From Actinomycetota bacterium (lineage in GTDB: Bacteria; Actinomycetota; Aquicultoria; SURF-47), in contig QZJE01000009.1 in the NCBI GenBank assembly GCA_003599235.1, positions 1-55,798 of the forward strand: 55,798 nt of DNA, written 5' to 3'. Below the pieces are notes generated by a model that saw only the letters and a program-made list of their open reading frames with translations, ran no database searches and was not told the origin of the DNA. The position numbers were made by a program, and so were the translations under genes. How positions within the stretch are numbered: the stretch's first letter is position 1; each line of letters starts with the position of its first letter. Of the stretch, positions 26,775 to 35,276 are shown piece by piece.

Positions 26775-28079
26775 ATGCAGTCATTATTAAGAAGAAAAGG
26801 CAAAGCTCTTTTAGCAATCGTTATTTTATCTTTTTTATTAATGTTATCAGTGGCTCCAGAATCATTTAACTATGCAAGGAGAACTAATAGCAGAAGAACT
26901 TATAGCAGAAAAACCTATAGCGCGAGATCCAAGAGATATCGCAGAAAAAAACGAGTCCCCATAGTTCCAATTCCAGCTCCAATACCCGCTCCTGAACCGG
27001 AACCAGCTCCAGCCCCTGAGCCTGAACCAGCTCCAGCTCCAGCTCCTGAGCCTGAACCAGCTCCAGCTCCTGAGCCTGAACCAGCTCCAGCTCCTACCGT
27101 AAATCCTATGGTTGAGCGGATTGGTTTTTCTATGGGAAATCGCATGATAGGGCTATCTGACCAAGAACTAGCTAATCAGCTTAACGGCATGGCTGCTATG
27201 GGGGTTAAATGGATAAGGCATGATTTTGATTGGAACGTTATTCAATCTACTAATAGTACCACCTATAACTGGTCTTCTTATGACCGACTGGTAACAGCTG
27301 TTAATCAAAGAAATATGAAATTACTACCGATATTAACTTACACACCCGGATGGGCCAGAAGAGCAGATGCTAGCTCTAGCATGTTTTCAGCTCCGGCCAA
27401 CAATGATCAGTTCGCTACTTTTGCCAAAACAACAGTTACTCACTATGCCGCAATGGGTATTCGCGATTGGGAAGTATGGAATGAGCCAAACATCACGAAC
27501 TTTTGGCAACCCGCGCCTAATGTAGCTGCTTATACTGATTTACTAAAGAAGGCCTATGTAGGCATAAAGCAAGCAGACCCCAATGCCACTGTTGTAAGCG
27601 GGGGCCTTTCTCCGGCCACAACTTCATACGGTAACATTGCTCCTCGTGATTTTGTATCCGGTATGTATGCTAACGGCGTAAGGAGTTATTTTGATGTTCT
27701 AGGTCATCACCCATATTGCTTTCCGGCTCTTCCGTCGAGTTACTATGATTGGAGCGCTTGGTCACAGATGTCTGATACAAGTACAAGTATTAGAAGTATC
27801 ATGGCAAGCTTCGGCGATAGCGATAAAAATATTTGGGGAACAGAGTTTGGTTGTCCTACTAATGGAAGAAGCGATGTTAATGAATCCTTGCAAGCCCAGA
27901 CAATTGAAGCGGCTGCTTTACAAATGCAAAATAAGCCATGGTTGGAAAAACTGTTTATTTATAGCTACAAGGATATTGGTACAAGCACTTCTACCATTGA
28001 AAATTTCTTTGGAGTAATTAGATACGATGGTTTCTACAAGCCGGCCTATTATTCGATTAAGAGTATCTTAATGCAGTAA
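26775..28079 (+). CDS. Secreted PslG-like glycoside hydrolase, paralogue 1
   Basis: The 434-residue protein has a signal peptide or anchor (about 11-28), a basic Ser/Arg/Tyr-rich stretch, a proline-alanine-glutamate linker (about 65-110, PAPEPE units) and a (beta/alpha)8 hydrolase domain. Likely catalytic residues are Glu237 (acid/base, WNEPN) and Glu357 (nucleophile, WGTEFG), the clan GH-A arrangement. The domain resembles GH39/PslG endoglycosidases that trim a producer's own exopolysaccharide; its place in the locus supports this. Two paralogues lie at 31325 and 33745; the latter is very similar. GGGGAGG precedes the ATG, and a sigma-28-like promoter lies about 75 nt upstream. Confidence 0.88.
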   Translation: MQSLLRRKGKALLAIVILSFLLMLSVAPESFNYARRTNSRRTYSRKTYSARSKRYRRKKRVPIVPIPAPIPAPEPEPAPAPEPEPAPAPAPEPEPAPAPEPEPAPAPTVNPMVERIGFSMGNRMIGLSDQELANQLNGMAAMGVKWIRHDFDWNVIQSTNSTTYNWSSYDRLVTAVNQRNMKLLPILTYTPGWARRADASSSMFSAPANNDQFATFAKTTVTHYAAMGIRDWEVWNEPNITNFWQPAPNVAAYTDLLKKAYVGIKQADPNATVVSGGLSPATTSYGNIAPRDFVSGMYANGVRSYFDVLGHHPYCFPALPSSYYDWSAWSQMSDTSTSIRSIMASFGDSDKNIWGTEFGCPTNGRSDVNESLQAQTIEAAALQMQNKPWLEKLFIYSYKDIGTSTSTIENFFGVIRYDGFYKPAYYSIKSILMQ

Positions 28080-28100
28080 GTGGTAAGTAGTAAGTAGTGT
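28074..28100 (+). repeat. AAGTAGT tandem microrepeat after hydrolase 1
   Basis: GTAAGTGGTAAGTAGTAAGTAG-type units start in the final codons of the hydrolase gene and lead directly into the terminator palindrome. The unit matches 9799-9833. Confidence 0.6.
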
Positions 28101-28102
28101 AG

Positions 28103-28129
28103 GGGCGGACCTTTAGTGTCCGCCCTTTT
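28103..28129 (+). terminator. GTAGGGGC-type palindrome acting as terminator
   Basis: GGGCGGAC (28103-28110) and GTCCGCCC (28118-28125) pair around a 7-nt loop and are followed by TTTT. The element begins TGTAGGGGC, the same beginning as the 28-bp palindrome inside the GT2 gene (49889-49916), so the two may belong to one repeat family. Confidence 0.8.
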
Positions 28130-28131
28130 AT

Positions 28132-29124
28132 TTAAGCCGCCTTCTTGTTAACAAGCTTATAGGCTGCATTAAGCGTTTTCTTAAAAGGGGCCTCAATATT
28201 TACAACTGGTGCCGCAAGCTCTATAGTTCCAAACTCTTTTTTATACTGGCGCACTCCCTCGTGTCCGCCGCAAGGATTAAGATCAAACCAGCTATAGCCA
28301 TTATCGCAGGCATCCTTAAAAGCATCATGGGCAAGAAGTATGGCCATGCCCGTACGCAAAAACTTCTCTAAAGAGGCAGCATGCCAGCCAACAGCATGTT
28401 TTTTGGCATAAAAGCAAAGACTACCGGCTACAATTTGGTTTTCAAATACCGCTAAACTAAGTTTGATGTTATTAGAGGCTCTGTTAAAAAGCTCAACAAA
28501 TAATTCTTCTCTATAGTTAGTAGTAGCTTTTTTACCCCACCGGCGTATGGAATCTTCATAAACTTCATAATAGGCTAGCCAGTCGGAAAGAGTCTTAGCC
28601 TGCCTAACTACAACTCCTGATTCTTTAGCATACCTTACCCTACTTCTTTTTTTGCTAGTCCATTTATTGTAAGCGTTGTCAAAGCCAGCCGACATATCGA
28701 TAGCGTATGTTTGGTCTTGAACAGTTGGCTTGATATTTAATTTGGAGATTAAGCTATCATATGGATTAATAAACCAAAGCAGATTTGGATATTCGTTATA
28801 TAGATGATTAACAATGAGTTTGCCGTGGGGAACATCTAACTCATCGTCGCTAATCCAGCCACCGTAAGTTCCTTCCGGTGATGAAACGTATGTTTTAGTT
28901 AACCCCTTAAAGCTTTCTTGTACCGAAAAGGGAATTAAAGCTTTTTTTTCGTCGCTAAAATGAATTAGTTTAGGACAGGGATAGCTTTTGCCTTTTAAGT
29001 AAACATTCCAAATCTGGGCCCACTCACGTGAATGGAAATAGGTGGCATAGTTACAATCTTTCCAAATTAAATCCCATTCATTATCTGTTGGGGTATAAAT
29101 ATCTTCAATGGCAAGCTTCTTCAT
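28132..29124 (-). CDS. FemAB-like aminoacyl/acyltransferase (GNAT fold), copy 2
   Basis: This 330-residue protein belongs to the FemAB/peptidoglycan-bridge transferase superfamily with two GNAT-like domains. Seen are HSREWAQIW near the N-terminus, the SPEGTYGGWIS loop, a central SKKRSRVRYAKE basic segment and the C-terminal WFDLNPCGGHEGVRQYKKEFG motif. Relatives in exopolysaccharide loci are thought to add an amino acid or acyl group to a sugar or muropeptide; the substrate here is unknown. It is the tandem copy of the gene at 29175-30161, sharing nearly identical DNA at its 5' end. ATG 29124 is preferred; an in-frame TTG at 29157 is possible. Confidence 0.85.
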   Translation of the reverse strand: MKKLAIEDIYTPTDNEWDLIWKDCNYATYFHSREWAQIWNVYLKGKSYPCPKLIHFSDEKKALIPFSVQESFKGLTKTYVSSPEGTYGGWISDDELDVPHGKLIVNHLYNEYPNLLWFINPYDSLISKLNIKPTVQDQTYAIDMSAGFDNAYNKWTSKKRSRVRYAKESGVVVRQAKTLSDWLAYYEVYEDSIRRWGKKATTNYREELFVELFNRASNNIKLSLAVFENQIVAGSLCFYAKKHAVGWHAASLEKFLRTGMAILLAHDAFKDACDNGYSWFDLNPCGGHEGVRQYKKEFGTIELAAPVVNIEAPFKKTLNAAYKLVNKKAA

Positions 29125-29174
29125 TATAAAAATTCTACCCGCTTGAAAGTTTTTCAATCGAAAGGAGCTTTAGC

Positions 29175-30161
29175 TTATTTCTTTAAAGTATTATAGGTCT
29201 TGGTAAGTATTTTCTTAAGAGGGGTTTGTATACATACAACTGAAGCATCTAACTCGGATGCTCCAAACTCTTTTTTATATTCCCTAACTCCTTCATGGCC
29301 CCCGCAAGGATTTAAGTCAAACCATTTGTAACCATCTTGGCAAGCATCTTTCATGGCATTGTATTTTAGAAAAATGGCTACACCCGTGGTTAAATATTTT
29401 TTTAAAGAGGAAGCATGCCAGCTAACTATATGATTTTTTGCATACAAAAAAAGACTGCCAGAGATTACCTTGTTTTCGTACTCGGCTAGCCAAAGCTTGA
29501 TATTAGGGGAGTGTCGGTTGAATAATTGGGTAAGTAGCTCTTCCTTATAGTTAGTGGTAGCTTTATTACCCCACCGGCTTAATGAATCTTTGTAAACCCG
29601 GTAATAAGCCATCCAATCTTCTAAGCTATTAGCTTTCCTGCATATAATCCCTAGCTTTGTAGCACGTCTAACCCGATTTTTTTTGGAAGGCTTCCATTTA
29701 TTGTAAGCATCATCAAAGCCGGCCGACAAATCAATAGCGTATGTTTTATCTTCAACGACAGGCTTTATATCCAATTTAGATATTAGAGGATCGTAGGGAT
29801 TAATAAACCAAAGCAAGTTCGGATATTCTTTGTATAAATGGTCGACAATGAGTTTTCCCTGGGCAATTTCTAGTTTATCCTCTGAGATCCATCCTCCATA
29901 GGTTCCTTCCGGTGAAGAGATATGGGTCTTAGTTAGGCCCTTGAAGCCTGACTGGATGGAAAGTGGCAATAAGGCTTTTTTGCCATCACTAAACAAGATT
30001 AGCTTAGGACAGGGATTGCTTTTGCCTTTTAAGTAAACACTCCAAATCTGGGCCCACTCACGTGAATGGAAATAAGTGGCATAGTTACAATCTTTCCAAA
30101 TTAAATCCCACTCATTATCCGTTGGGGTATAAATATCTTCAATACTGAGCTTTGATGACAA
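29175..30161 (-). CDS. FemAB-like aminoacyl/acyltransferase (GNAT fold), copy 1
   Basis: The 328-residue upstream copy of the pair has the same motifs (HSREWAQIW, SPEGTYGGWIS, DLNPCGGHEGVREYKKEFG). The first 45 or so codons are almost identical to copy 2 at the DNA level, while the rest differs widely, including the basic central segment (PSKKNRVRRATKLG). The start is TTG 30161, 9 nt from the glycosyltransferase gene upstream in the same minus-strand unit. Divergent C-terminal halves suggest different acceptors. Confidence 0.85.
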   Translation of the reverse strand: MSSKLSIEDIYTPTDNEWDLIWKDCNYATYFHSREWAQIWSVYLKGKSNPCPKLILFSDGKKALLPLSIQSGFKGLTKTHISSPEGTYGGWISEDKLEIAQGKLIVDHLYKEYPNLLWFINPYDPLISKLDIKPVVEDKTYAIDLSAGFDDAYNKWKPSKKNRVRRATKLGIICRKANSLEDWMAYYRVYKDSLSRWGNKATTNYKEELLTQLFNRHSPNIKLWLAEYENKVISGSLFLYAKNHIVSWHASSLKKYLTTGVAIFLKYNAMKDACQDGYKWFDLNPCGGHEGVREYKKEFGASELDASVVCIQTPLKKILTKTYNTLKK

Positions 30162-30170
30162 CCAGACCCC

Positions 30171-31298
30171 CTATACTACTAATTGGTTATATTTATTTTC
30201 TAATTTTCTAATTTCGATTTTAACATCGTGATACTTTTCTATGAACTTTCTGCCGCAGGTACCCATTTCTTGCCAGACACCTTGATTCTTAAGGAGATAA
30301 GCCAAGTGGTTTGTTAAGGAGTCAACGTCCTTTTCTTTTGACAGCAGGGCGCTTTTACCGGCAACAGTGATGTTTGGGATATCGGCATGATACGTAGAGA
30401 TTACCGGCATCCCCATAGCTTGAGCCTCCAGAATTGTTGTAGGAGCCCCACCTTCGCTATCTCCATCAGAGGCGGTGATGCTGGGGTGGATAAAAATATC
30501 AGCTTTAGACATCTCTTTAATATAATTATCGTAATTTAGAAATCCTAACATTTTAACCATGTCGCCTAGGTTATAGTTTCTAATAGTTTTTACTATGTCT
30601 TGCTTTTGAGGTCCGTCACCAATTATTCTGAACTCGAAATTAGAGAAATTTTCTCTAACTTTATTAATAGCCGACAGGGCATAGACAAGCCCTTTTTTTT
30701 CTACAAACCTTCCACTAAAGAGAAGTATTACCTTTTGATTATCCTTTGGTTTTCTTGGCCTAAACAATATTTTTTCCAGCCTTAAAGCAATCCTTTGTAT
30801 TTTTATTTTTTCTTCCGGGCATCCTAGATTTATTAAGCTTTGTGCCATATTTTTGCCTTCTACTAAAAATAGGTCGCCTTGTTTAAACAAGACTTTGTAA
30901 TTACGTTTCCACCGGTTTTTCCTTGGCAGTTTAGAGGCATCAAAATCATAGAAGTTAGTAACAAGAGGAATATTGCATTTATTCTTTAAGTCGAGACTAT
31001 GAAAGCCAATGTGGCCAAAATGAGCATGAATTAACTTAGCTGGCAAACGCTTTAGCAGCTCTACTGCGTCATTATTCCTGTTCATGGCAATGCCTACAGT
31101 CAAATCATAAAAGCGTTTCTTGTTAAAGTAATAAAGGTTCTGACTATCAAAAGGAAAGTTATCTAGGTTAATAAAGTTAAAAGCTAAGCAAACAGGCTTA
31201 AACTGTACTAAATTGGTTAAATTGTTATAGATGAAAGTTTCTGACTTTTTAAAAAAAGTATCATGAATATTAGCTACAATAGGTTTATCATTGTCCAT
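30171..31298 (-). CDS. GT4 family glycosyltransferase
   Basis: A 375-residue GT-B enzyme. The N-terminal half begins with HDTFFKKSETFIYNNLTNL, a form seen in colanic-acid-type glycosyltransferases (WcaL/AmsK group). The C-terminal half has LFSGRFVEKKGL and DGDSEGGAPTTILEAQAMG, the donor-binding E-x7-E motif. It is first in a three-gene minus-strand unit with the two FemAB-like genes and diverges from hydrolase 2, whose coding start lies 27 nt away. No promoter element stands out in that short gap. Confidence 0.9.
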   Translation of the reverse strand: MDNDKPIVANIHDTFFKKSETFIYNNLTNLVQFKPVCLAFNFINLDNFPFDSQNLYYFNKKRFYDLTVGIAMNRNNDAVELLKRLPAKLIHAHFGHIGFHSLDLKNKCNIPLVTNFYDFDASKLPRKNRWKRNYKVLFKQGDLFLVEGKNMAQSLINLGCPEEKIKIQRIALRLEKILFRPRKPKDNQKVILLFSGRFVEKKGLVYALSAINKVRENFSNFEFRIIGDGPQKQDIVKTIRNYNLGDMVKMLGFLNYDNYIKEMSKADIFIHPSITASDGDSEGGAPTTILEAQAMGMPVISTYHADIPNITVAGKSALLSKEKDVDSLTNHLAYLLKNQGVWQEMGTCGRKFIEKYHDVKIEIRKLENKYNQLVV

Positions 31299-31324
31299 TG
31301 TTCTATTATAAGAAGAAAAAGGAT

Positions 31325-32407
31325 ATGAGCAAAATATTAAAATGGCTGACTGCCATCTTGATAATTAGCGTATTTATTATTTGGCTAACTTACTTTAGGC
31401 AACCTTCAAATGTTGCCAGGCACTCTTTAAAAGGTAGGTTTGGCATCTCTTTAGGTGATACCTTGCCGGAATTAACCGATAAGGAGCTAGATAGACGGCT
31501 TAGCGATATTGCCTTAATCGGGTTTAGCTGGATAAGATTTGATATGAGCTGGAAGTGGGCCAGGCCAAGCCAAGATAAAGATTACGAATGGAAGATGTTT
31601 GACCGGATAATAACGGTTGCCAAAAAGAAAAAGCTTAAGGTTTTACCCATACTAACTTATGCTCCAGATTGGGCAGGAATAAAGCAATTAAGAAATGATT
31701 ATATGATGTCTCCTAAGGACCCGGATCAATTTGCTGATTTTGCTAAAGAAGCAGCTAAGCGTTATGTGTCTCTTGGAGTGCATGCCTGGGAGATTTGGAA
31801 CGAGCCTAATATTGAAAACTTCTGGTCGCCTGAGCCCAACATTAAAGATTACACTGTTATGCTTAAGAAGAGCTATCTTAAGATTAAGCAAGTTGACCCT
31901 AAGGCTACAATAATAAGTGGTGGACTAGCAGCAGTAGCTAAAGATACAAAGGGCAGGATATCAGGCCTTAATTATTTAGAAGGCATTTATAAAAATGGAG
32001 GTAAAGGTTATTTTGATGGGGTAGGCTACCACCCGTTCTCATTTCCGCGCCTGCCAAGTACCATAATTACAGGAGGTGGCTTTGCTCAGTTAGACAGGCC
32101 TCTTATTAAAAGTGTTCGAAGCATCCAAGCTGATAATGACGATTCAAGCAAGCGAGTGTGGGCGACAGAGTTTGGCACTCCTACCCAAGGTGTCGATAAA
32201 GTTAGCGAGTCTTTTCAGGTTAAAATGGTTAAAGATGTAGCAGAGCAAATGAAAAAGAAGTCTTGGATTAAGGTATTATTTTGGTATAGTTACAAAGATA
32301 TATCTGGAAATCCGGTAAAAGCCGAAAATCATTTCGGATTGGTAAGAGTTAACGGAACGAAAAAACCGGCTTATTATACAGTCAAAAATATATTAAATAA
32401 AAAGTAG
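31325..32407 (+). CDS. Membrane-anchored PslG-like glycoside hydrolase, paralogue 2
   Basis: This 360-residue protein keeps only a short N-terminal membrane segment (about 8-24, LTAILIISVFIIWLTYF) and the hydrolase domain, without linker or Ig-like part. Glu160 (WNEPN) and Glu282 (WATEFG) are the likely catalytic pair. It is the most divergent of the three paralogues. ATG 31325 with AAAGG upstream is chosen over a longer in-frame start at 31298 that would overlap the divergent gene. Unlike the other two it has no sigma-28-like promoter. It runs closely into the DegT gene. Confidence 0.87.
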   Translation: MSKILKWLTAILIISVFIIWLTYFRQPSNVARHSLKGRFGISLGDTLPELTDKELDRRLSDIALIGFSWIRFDMSWKWARPSQDKDYEWKMFDRIITVAKKKKLKVLPILTYAPDWAGIKQLRNDYMMSPKDPDQFADFAKEAAKRYVSLGVHAWEIWNEPNIENFWSPEPNIKDYTVMLKKSYLKIKQVDPKATIISGGLAAVAKDTKGRISGLNYLEGIYKNGGKGYFDGVGYHPFSFPRLPSTIITGGGFAQLDRPLIKSVRSIQADNDDSSKRVWATEFGTPTQGVDKVSESFQVKMVKDVAEQMKKKSWIKVLFWYSYKDISGNPVKAENHFGLVRVNGTKKPAYYTVKNILNKK

Positions 32408-32428
32408 AATTGTGTGCTTGAGGTAAAA

Positions 32429-33583
32429 ATGAGCAGAAAAGATTTTCTAGTATTTGGTAGTCCCAAAATAGAACAGCCTGAAATTGACGAAGTAGTTGAT
32501 TGCTTAAAATCAGGCTGGATAGGAACTGGGCCAAAAGTACACCAACTCGAACAAGATTTTAAGCAATATAAAGGCTCAAAATATGCAGTAGCCCTTAATT
32601 CTTGTACCGCTGCCCTACATCTTTCCATCTTAGCTGCAGGAATTGGCCCGGGAGATGAAGTAATAGTGCCCACTATGACATTTGCAGCTACTGCTAACGC
32701 CGTAATTCATGCCGGAGCAACCCCCATTTTTGCCGATTGCCAAAAAGATACGATGAATATCGATCCAGATGATATTCAAAGAAAAATCACCAACAAAACA
32801 AAAGCTATAATCCCGGTCCATTTTGCCGGAGCCGCCGCCGACATGGATGCCATAATGGCTATTGCAAAAAAGCATAATCTAAAAGTGATAGAAGACTGCG
32901 CCCATGCTATTGAGACAGAATACCGTGGCAGGAAAGCAGGCACCTTTGGGGACTTTGGCTGCTTTAGTTTTTATGTCACCAAAAATATAGTTACCGGCGA
33001 AGGTGGCATGGTTATAACTGATAACGAAGAATATGCTAATCAGATAAAAATACTGGGCTTGCATGGTATGAGCAGGGATGCCTGGGAGAGGTTTAGCGAC
33101 AAAGGATTCAAACATTACCAAGTAGTTTATGCTGGGTTTAAATACAATATGATGGACATGCAAGCTGCTATTGGTATTCATCAATTATCAAGAATTGAAA
33201 AATACTGGCTTAGGCGTAAGCAGGTATGGGAAAAATATAACCAGGCTTTTAAAGATTTGCCGGTATATCTTCCAAGCCCTGTTGAGCCAGATAGCCGCCA
33301 CTCTTATCATCTGTATACACTTTTAATTGATACCGATAAGGTGAAAATTTCAAGAGATGAGTTTTTAAATAAAATGACTGAGCAAAACATAGGAATTGGT
33401 GTTCATTACATAGCCCTTCACTCACATCCTTTTTATCAAAAAACTTACCTTTATAAAGAAGGGGACTTTCCTAATGCCGAATGGATTTCAAATAGAACTG
33501 TCTCTATCCCGCTGTCGGCAAAACTATCCGAAGATGATGTGGATGATGTCATAGAAGCAGTTCAAAATGCTTTTCACTCTTAG
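32429..33583 (+). CDS. DegT/DnrJ/EryC1 family sugar aminotransferase
   Basis: This PLP enzyme most likely transfers an amino group to a keto sugar nucleotide to make an amino sugar for the polysaccharide. The 384-residue protein has LNSCTAALHLS, VIEDCAHAIE and the PLP Lys185 in VTKNIVTGEGGM, all canonical. The C-terminal GIGVHYIALHSHPFY segment is typical of the ArnB/PseC/PglE-like group. ATG 32429 has GAGGT 5 nt upstream. Its product sugar cannot be named. Confidence 0.93.
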   Translation: MSRKDFLVFGSPKIEQPEIDEVVDCLKSGWIGTGPKVHQLEQDFKQYKGSKYAVALNSCTAALHLSILAAGIGPGDEVIVPTMTFAATANAVIHAGATPIFADCQKDTMNIDPDDIQRKITNKTKAIIPVHFAGAAADMDAIMAIAKKHNLKVIEDCAHAIETEYRGRKAGTFGDFGCFSFYVTKNIVTGEGGMVITDNEEYANQIKILGLHGMSRDAWERFSDKGFKHYQVVYAGFKYNMMDMQAAIGIHQLSRIEKYWLRRKQVWEKYNQAFKDLPVYLPSPVEPDSRHSYHLYTLLIDTDKVKISRDEFLNKMTEQNIGIGVHYIALHSHPFYQKTYLYKEGDFPNAEWISNRTVSIPLSAKLSEDDVDDVIEAVQNAFHS

Positions 33584-33633
33584 TAAATAGTTTTTCATTT
33601 TTTCTTCATTTCTTACCTTTTTTACTTCTAGAT

Positions 33634-33675
33634 TAATGAATTTTCTCTTTGCTGCCGATAACCACTATAGGTGAT
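33634..33675 (+). promoter_or_regulatory. Sigma-28-like promoter and adjoining operator motif before hydrolase 3
   Basis: TAAT (33634-33637), 16 nt, then GCCGATAA (33654-33661), a perfect sigma-28-type -10. The 15-nt motif ACCACTATAGGTGAT (33661-33675) begins on the last base of the -10. GCCAG and CTGGC then form a small hairpin, as in the leader of hydrolase 1. The gene starts at 33745 with AAGGTGA upstream. Confidence 0.6.
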
Positions 33676-33744
33676 TAATGCCAGATAATAAGCCTGGCTA
33701 ATTATTCATTAACCACCTACAGTAACTAAAAGCAAGGTGAAATA

Positions 33745-35226
33745 ATGATGGCAGCACTAAGAAAGAATCTCGTAGCACTAGTTTTAGTAAGCATGATAAT
33801 TTTAACCATTGCCCCCCTAGGCTTTGCTGCTAGAAAAGCTCCTGCCAAATTGTCTTTTAGCGCTAAACCGCGAATGGTTAAGGTGGGTAAAGCCCTACTT
33901 TTCAAAGGGCGGCTTATAAATAAATCAGGCAGAGCTCTTCGTGGCAAGATAGTTGTCTTACAAAGAAAAGACGTAAAACGTGTTGTAAAGAAAATTAAGG
34001 GCAAAAAAGTAAAAGTTAAAAAAGCTTACTGGCGAAGCCTTAAAAGAAAACGAACTAACCGTCGTGGGTTTTATGTTTTTAAGCTAAAGCCAAAAAAAAG
34101 TGCAACTTACAGGGTACGCTCAAAATTTAGACGCAGGGTACCTGCGCCCAAAAAGAGCCCAAGCCCGAGTGCTCCGGCTCCGGCTCCGGCCTCTGAAGTT
34201 ATTACTCAGCCTGTTGTTTCCTCTCCAGTTACTGTTGTTGTAACTCGTGGTGCTATGGCTGACAGGCTTGGTTTTTCTTGCGGAAACCACTTAGTCTGGC
34301 TTAACGATCAAGAATTGGCTAGCCAGCTTGATAGCATGGCAGCAATTGGTGTTAAGTGGATAAGGCATGATATGGACTGGAATGTCATTCAGCCGAATAG
34401 CAGCATAGATTACAGCTGGTCTAGGTATGATCGTCTAGTAACTGAGGTCAATAAAAGAAACATGAAATTGTTGCCCATTCTAGCTTATACTCCGAGTTGG
34501 GCCAGGAGAGCAGATGCTAGTTCTAGCATGTTCTCTGCTCCAGCTAACCCCGATCAGTTTGCAAGTTTTGCTAAAACAACCGCAGCACATTATGCTGCCA
34601 TGGGAATCCATAATTGGGAAATATGGAACGAGCCAAATATAACCAATTTCTGGAAACCGGCTCCTAATGTCAGCGATTACACTGTTTTATTAAAAAAGGC
34701 TTATGTAAGCATTAAGCAAGCTGATAATTCTGCAACTATTGTATCGGCAGGGCTTTCTCCGGCCACAACTTCTTATGGCAACATAGCTCCCCTGGATTTT
34801 GTCTCTTCTATGTATGCTAATGGAGCAAAGGGGTACTTCGATGTTTTAGGCCATCATCCTTATTGTTTTCCTGAGCTGCCGTCTAGTTATTTTAGCTGGA
34901 GTGCTTGGTCTCAAATGTCTGATACAAGTAGAAGTATTCGAAGCATTATGGCTAGCTATGGTGATAGCGGCAAAAATATATGGGGAACCGAGTTTGGCGC
35001 ACCAACAAGTGCCAGAAGCGATGTCAGTGAGTCTTTGCAAGCTAGAACAATTGAAGCGGCTGCTTTACAAATGCAATCCAAACCCTGGTTAGAAAAATTG
35101 TTTATTTATAGCTATAAGGATATTGGAACCAGCACTTCTACTATTGAAAACTTTTTTGGTGTTCTAAGATACAATGGCTCGGCCAAACCTGCTTATTATT
35201 CGGTAAAGAGTATTCTAAGCCAATAG
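33745..35226 (+). CDS. Secreted Ig-like/PslG-like glycoside hydrolase, paralogue 3
   Basis: The 493-residue protein has a signal peptide (about 1-28, ending near APLGFAA), a very basic Ig-like beta domain (about 30-135), a proline-alanine linker, and the hydrolase domain with Glu296 (WNEPN) and Glu416 (WGTEFG). The catalytic domain is very similar to that of paralogue 1, including the MFSAPAN and GLSPATTSYGNIAP segments. The Ig-like part resembles modules in the subtilase and SpoIID proteins encoded at 39947 and 41821 and may bind the wall or polymer. A sigma-28-like promoter and a 15-nt motif copy lie upstream. Confidence 0.88.
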   Translation: MMAALRKNLVALVLVSMIILTIAPLGFAARKAPAKLSFSAKPRMVKVGKALLFKGRLINKSGRALRGKIVVLQRKDVKRVVKKIKGKKVKVKKAYWRSLKRKRTNRRGFYVFKLKPKKSATYRVRSKFRRRVPAPKKSPSPSAPAPAPASEVITQPVVSSPVTVVVTRGAMADRLGFSCGNHLVWLNDQELASQLDSMAAIGVKWIRHDMDWNVIQPNSSIDYSWSRYDRLVTEVNKRNMKLLPILAYTPSWARRADASSSMFSAPANPDQFASFAKTTAAHYAAMGIHNWEIWNEPNITNFWKPAPNVSDYTVLLKKAYVSIKQADNSATIVSAGLSPATTSYGNIAPLDFVSSMYANGAKGYFDVLGHHPYCFPELPSSYFSWSAWSQMSDTSRSIRSIMASYGDSGKNIWGTEFGAPTSARSDVSESLQARTIEAAALQMQSKPWLEKLFIYSYKDIGTSTSTIENFFGVLRYNGSAKPAYYSVKSILSQ

Positions 35227-35276
35227 GCTTTCTTAAAAAAACAACTTCAGCAATTGCGATATAATTAGCAAATCTT

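Noticed and set aside
26985..27100. Short direct repeats that could be a CRISPR array
   Set aside because: The repeats are GCTCCAGCTCCTGAGCCTGA-like codons of a Pro-Ala-Glu linker, in frame and without spacers.
26915..27145. Gly/Ala/Ser-rich protein on the minus strand
   Set aside because: It is the antisense reading of the PAPEPE linker repeats in the hydrolase gene and has no start signals or homology marks.
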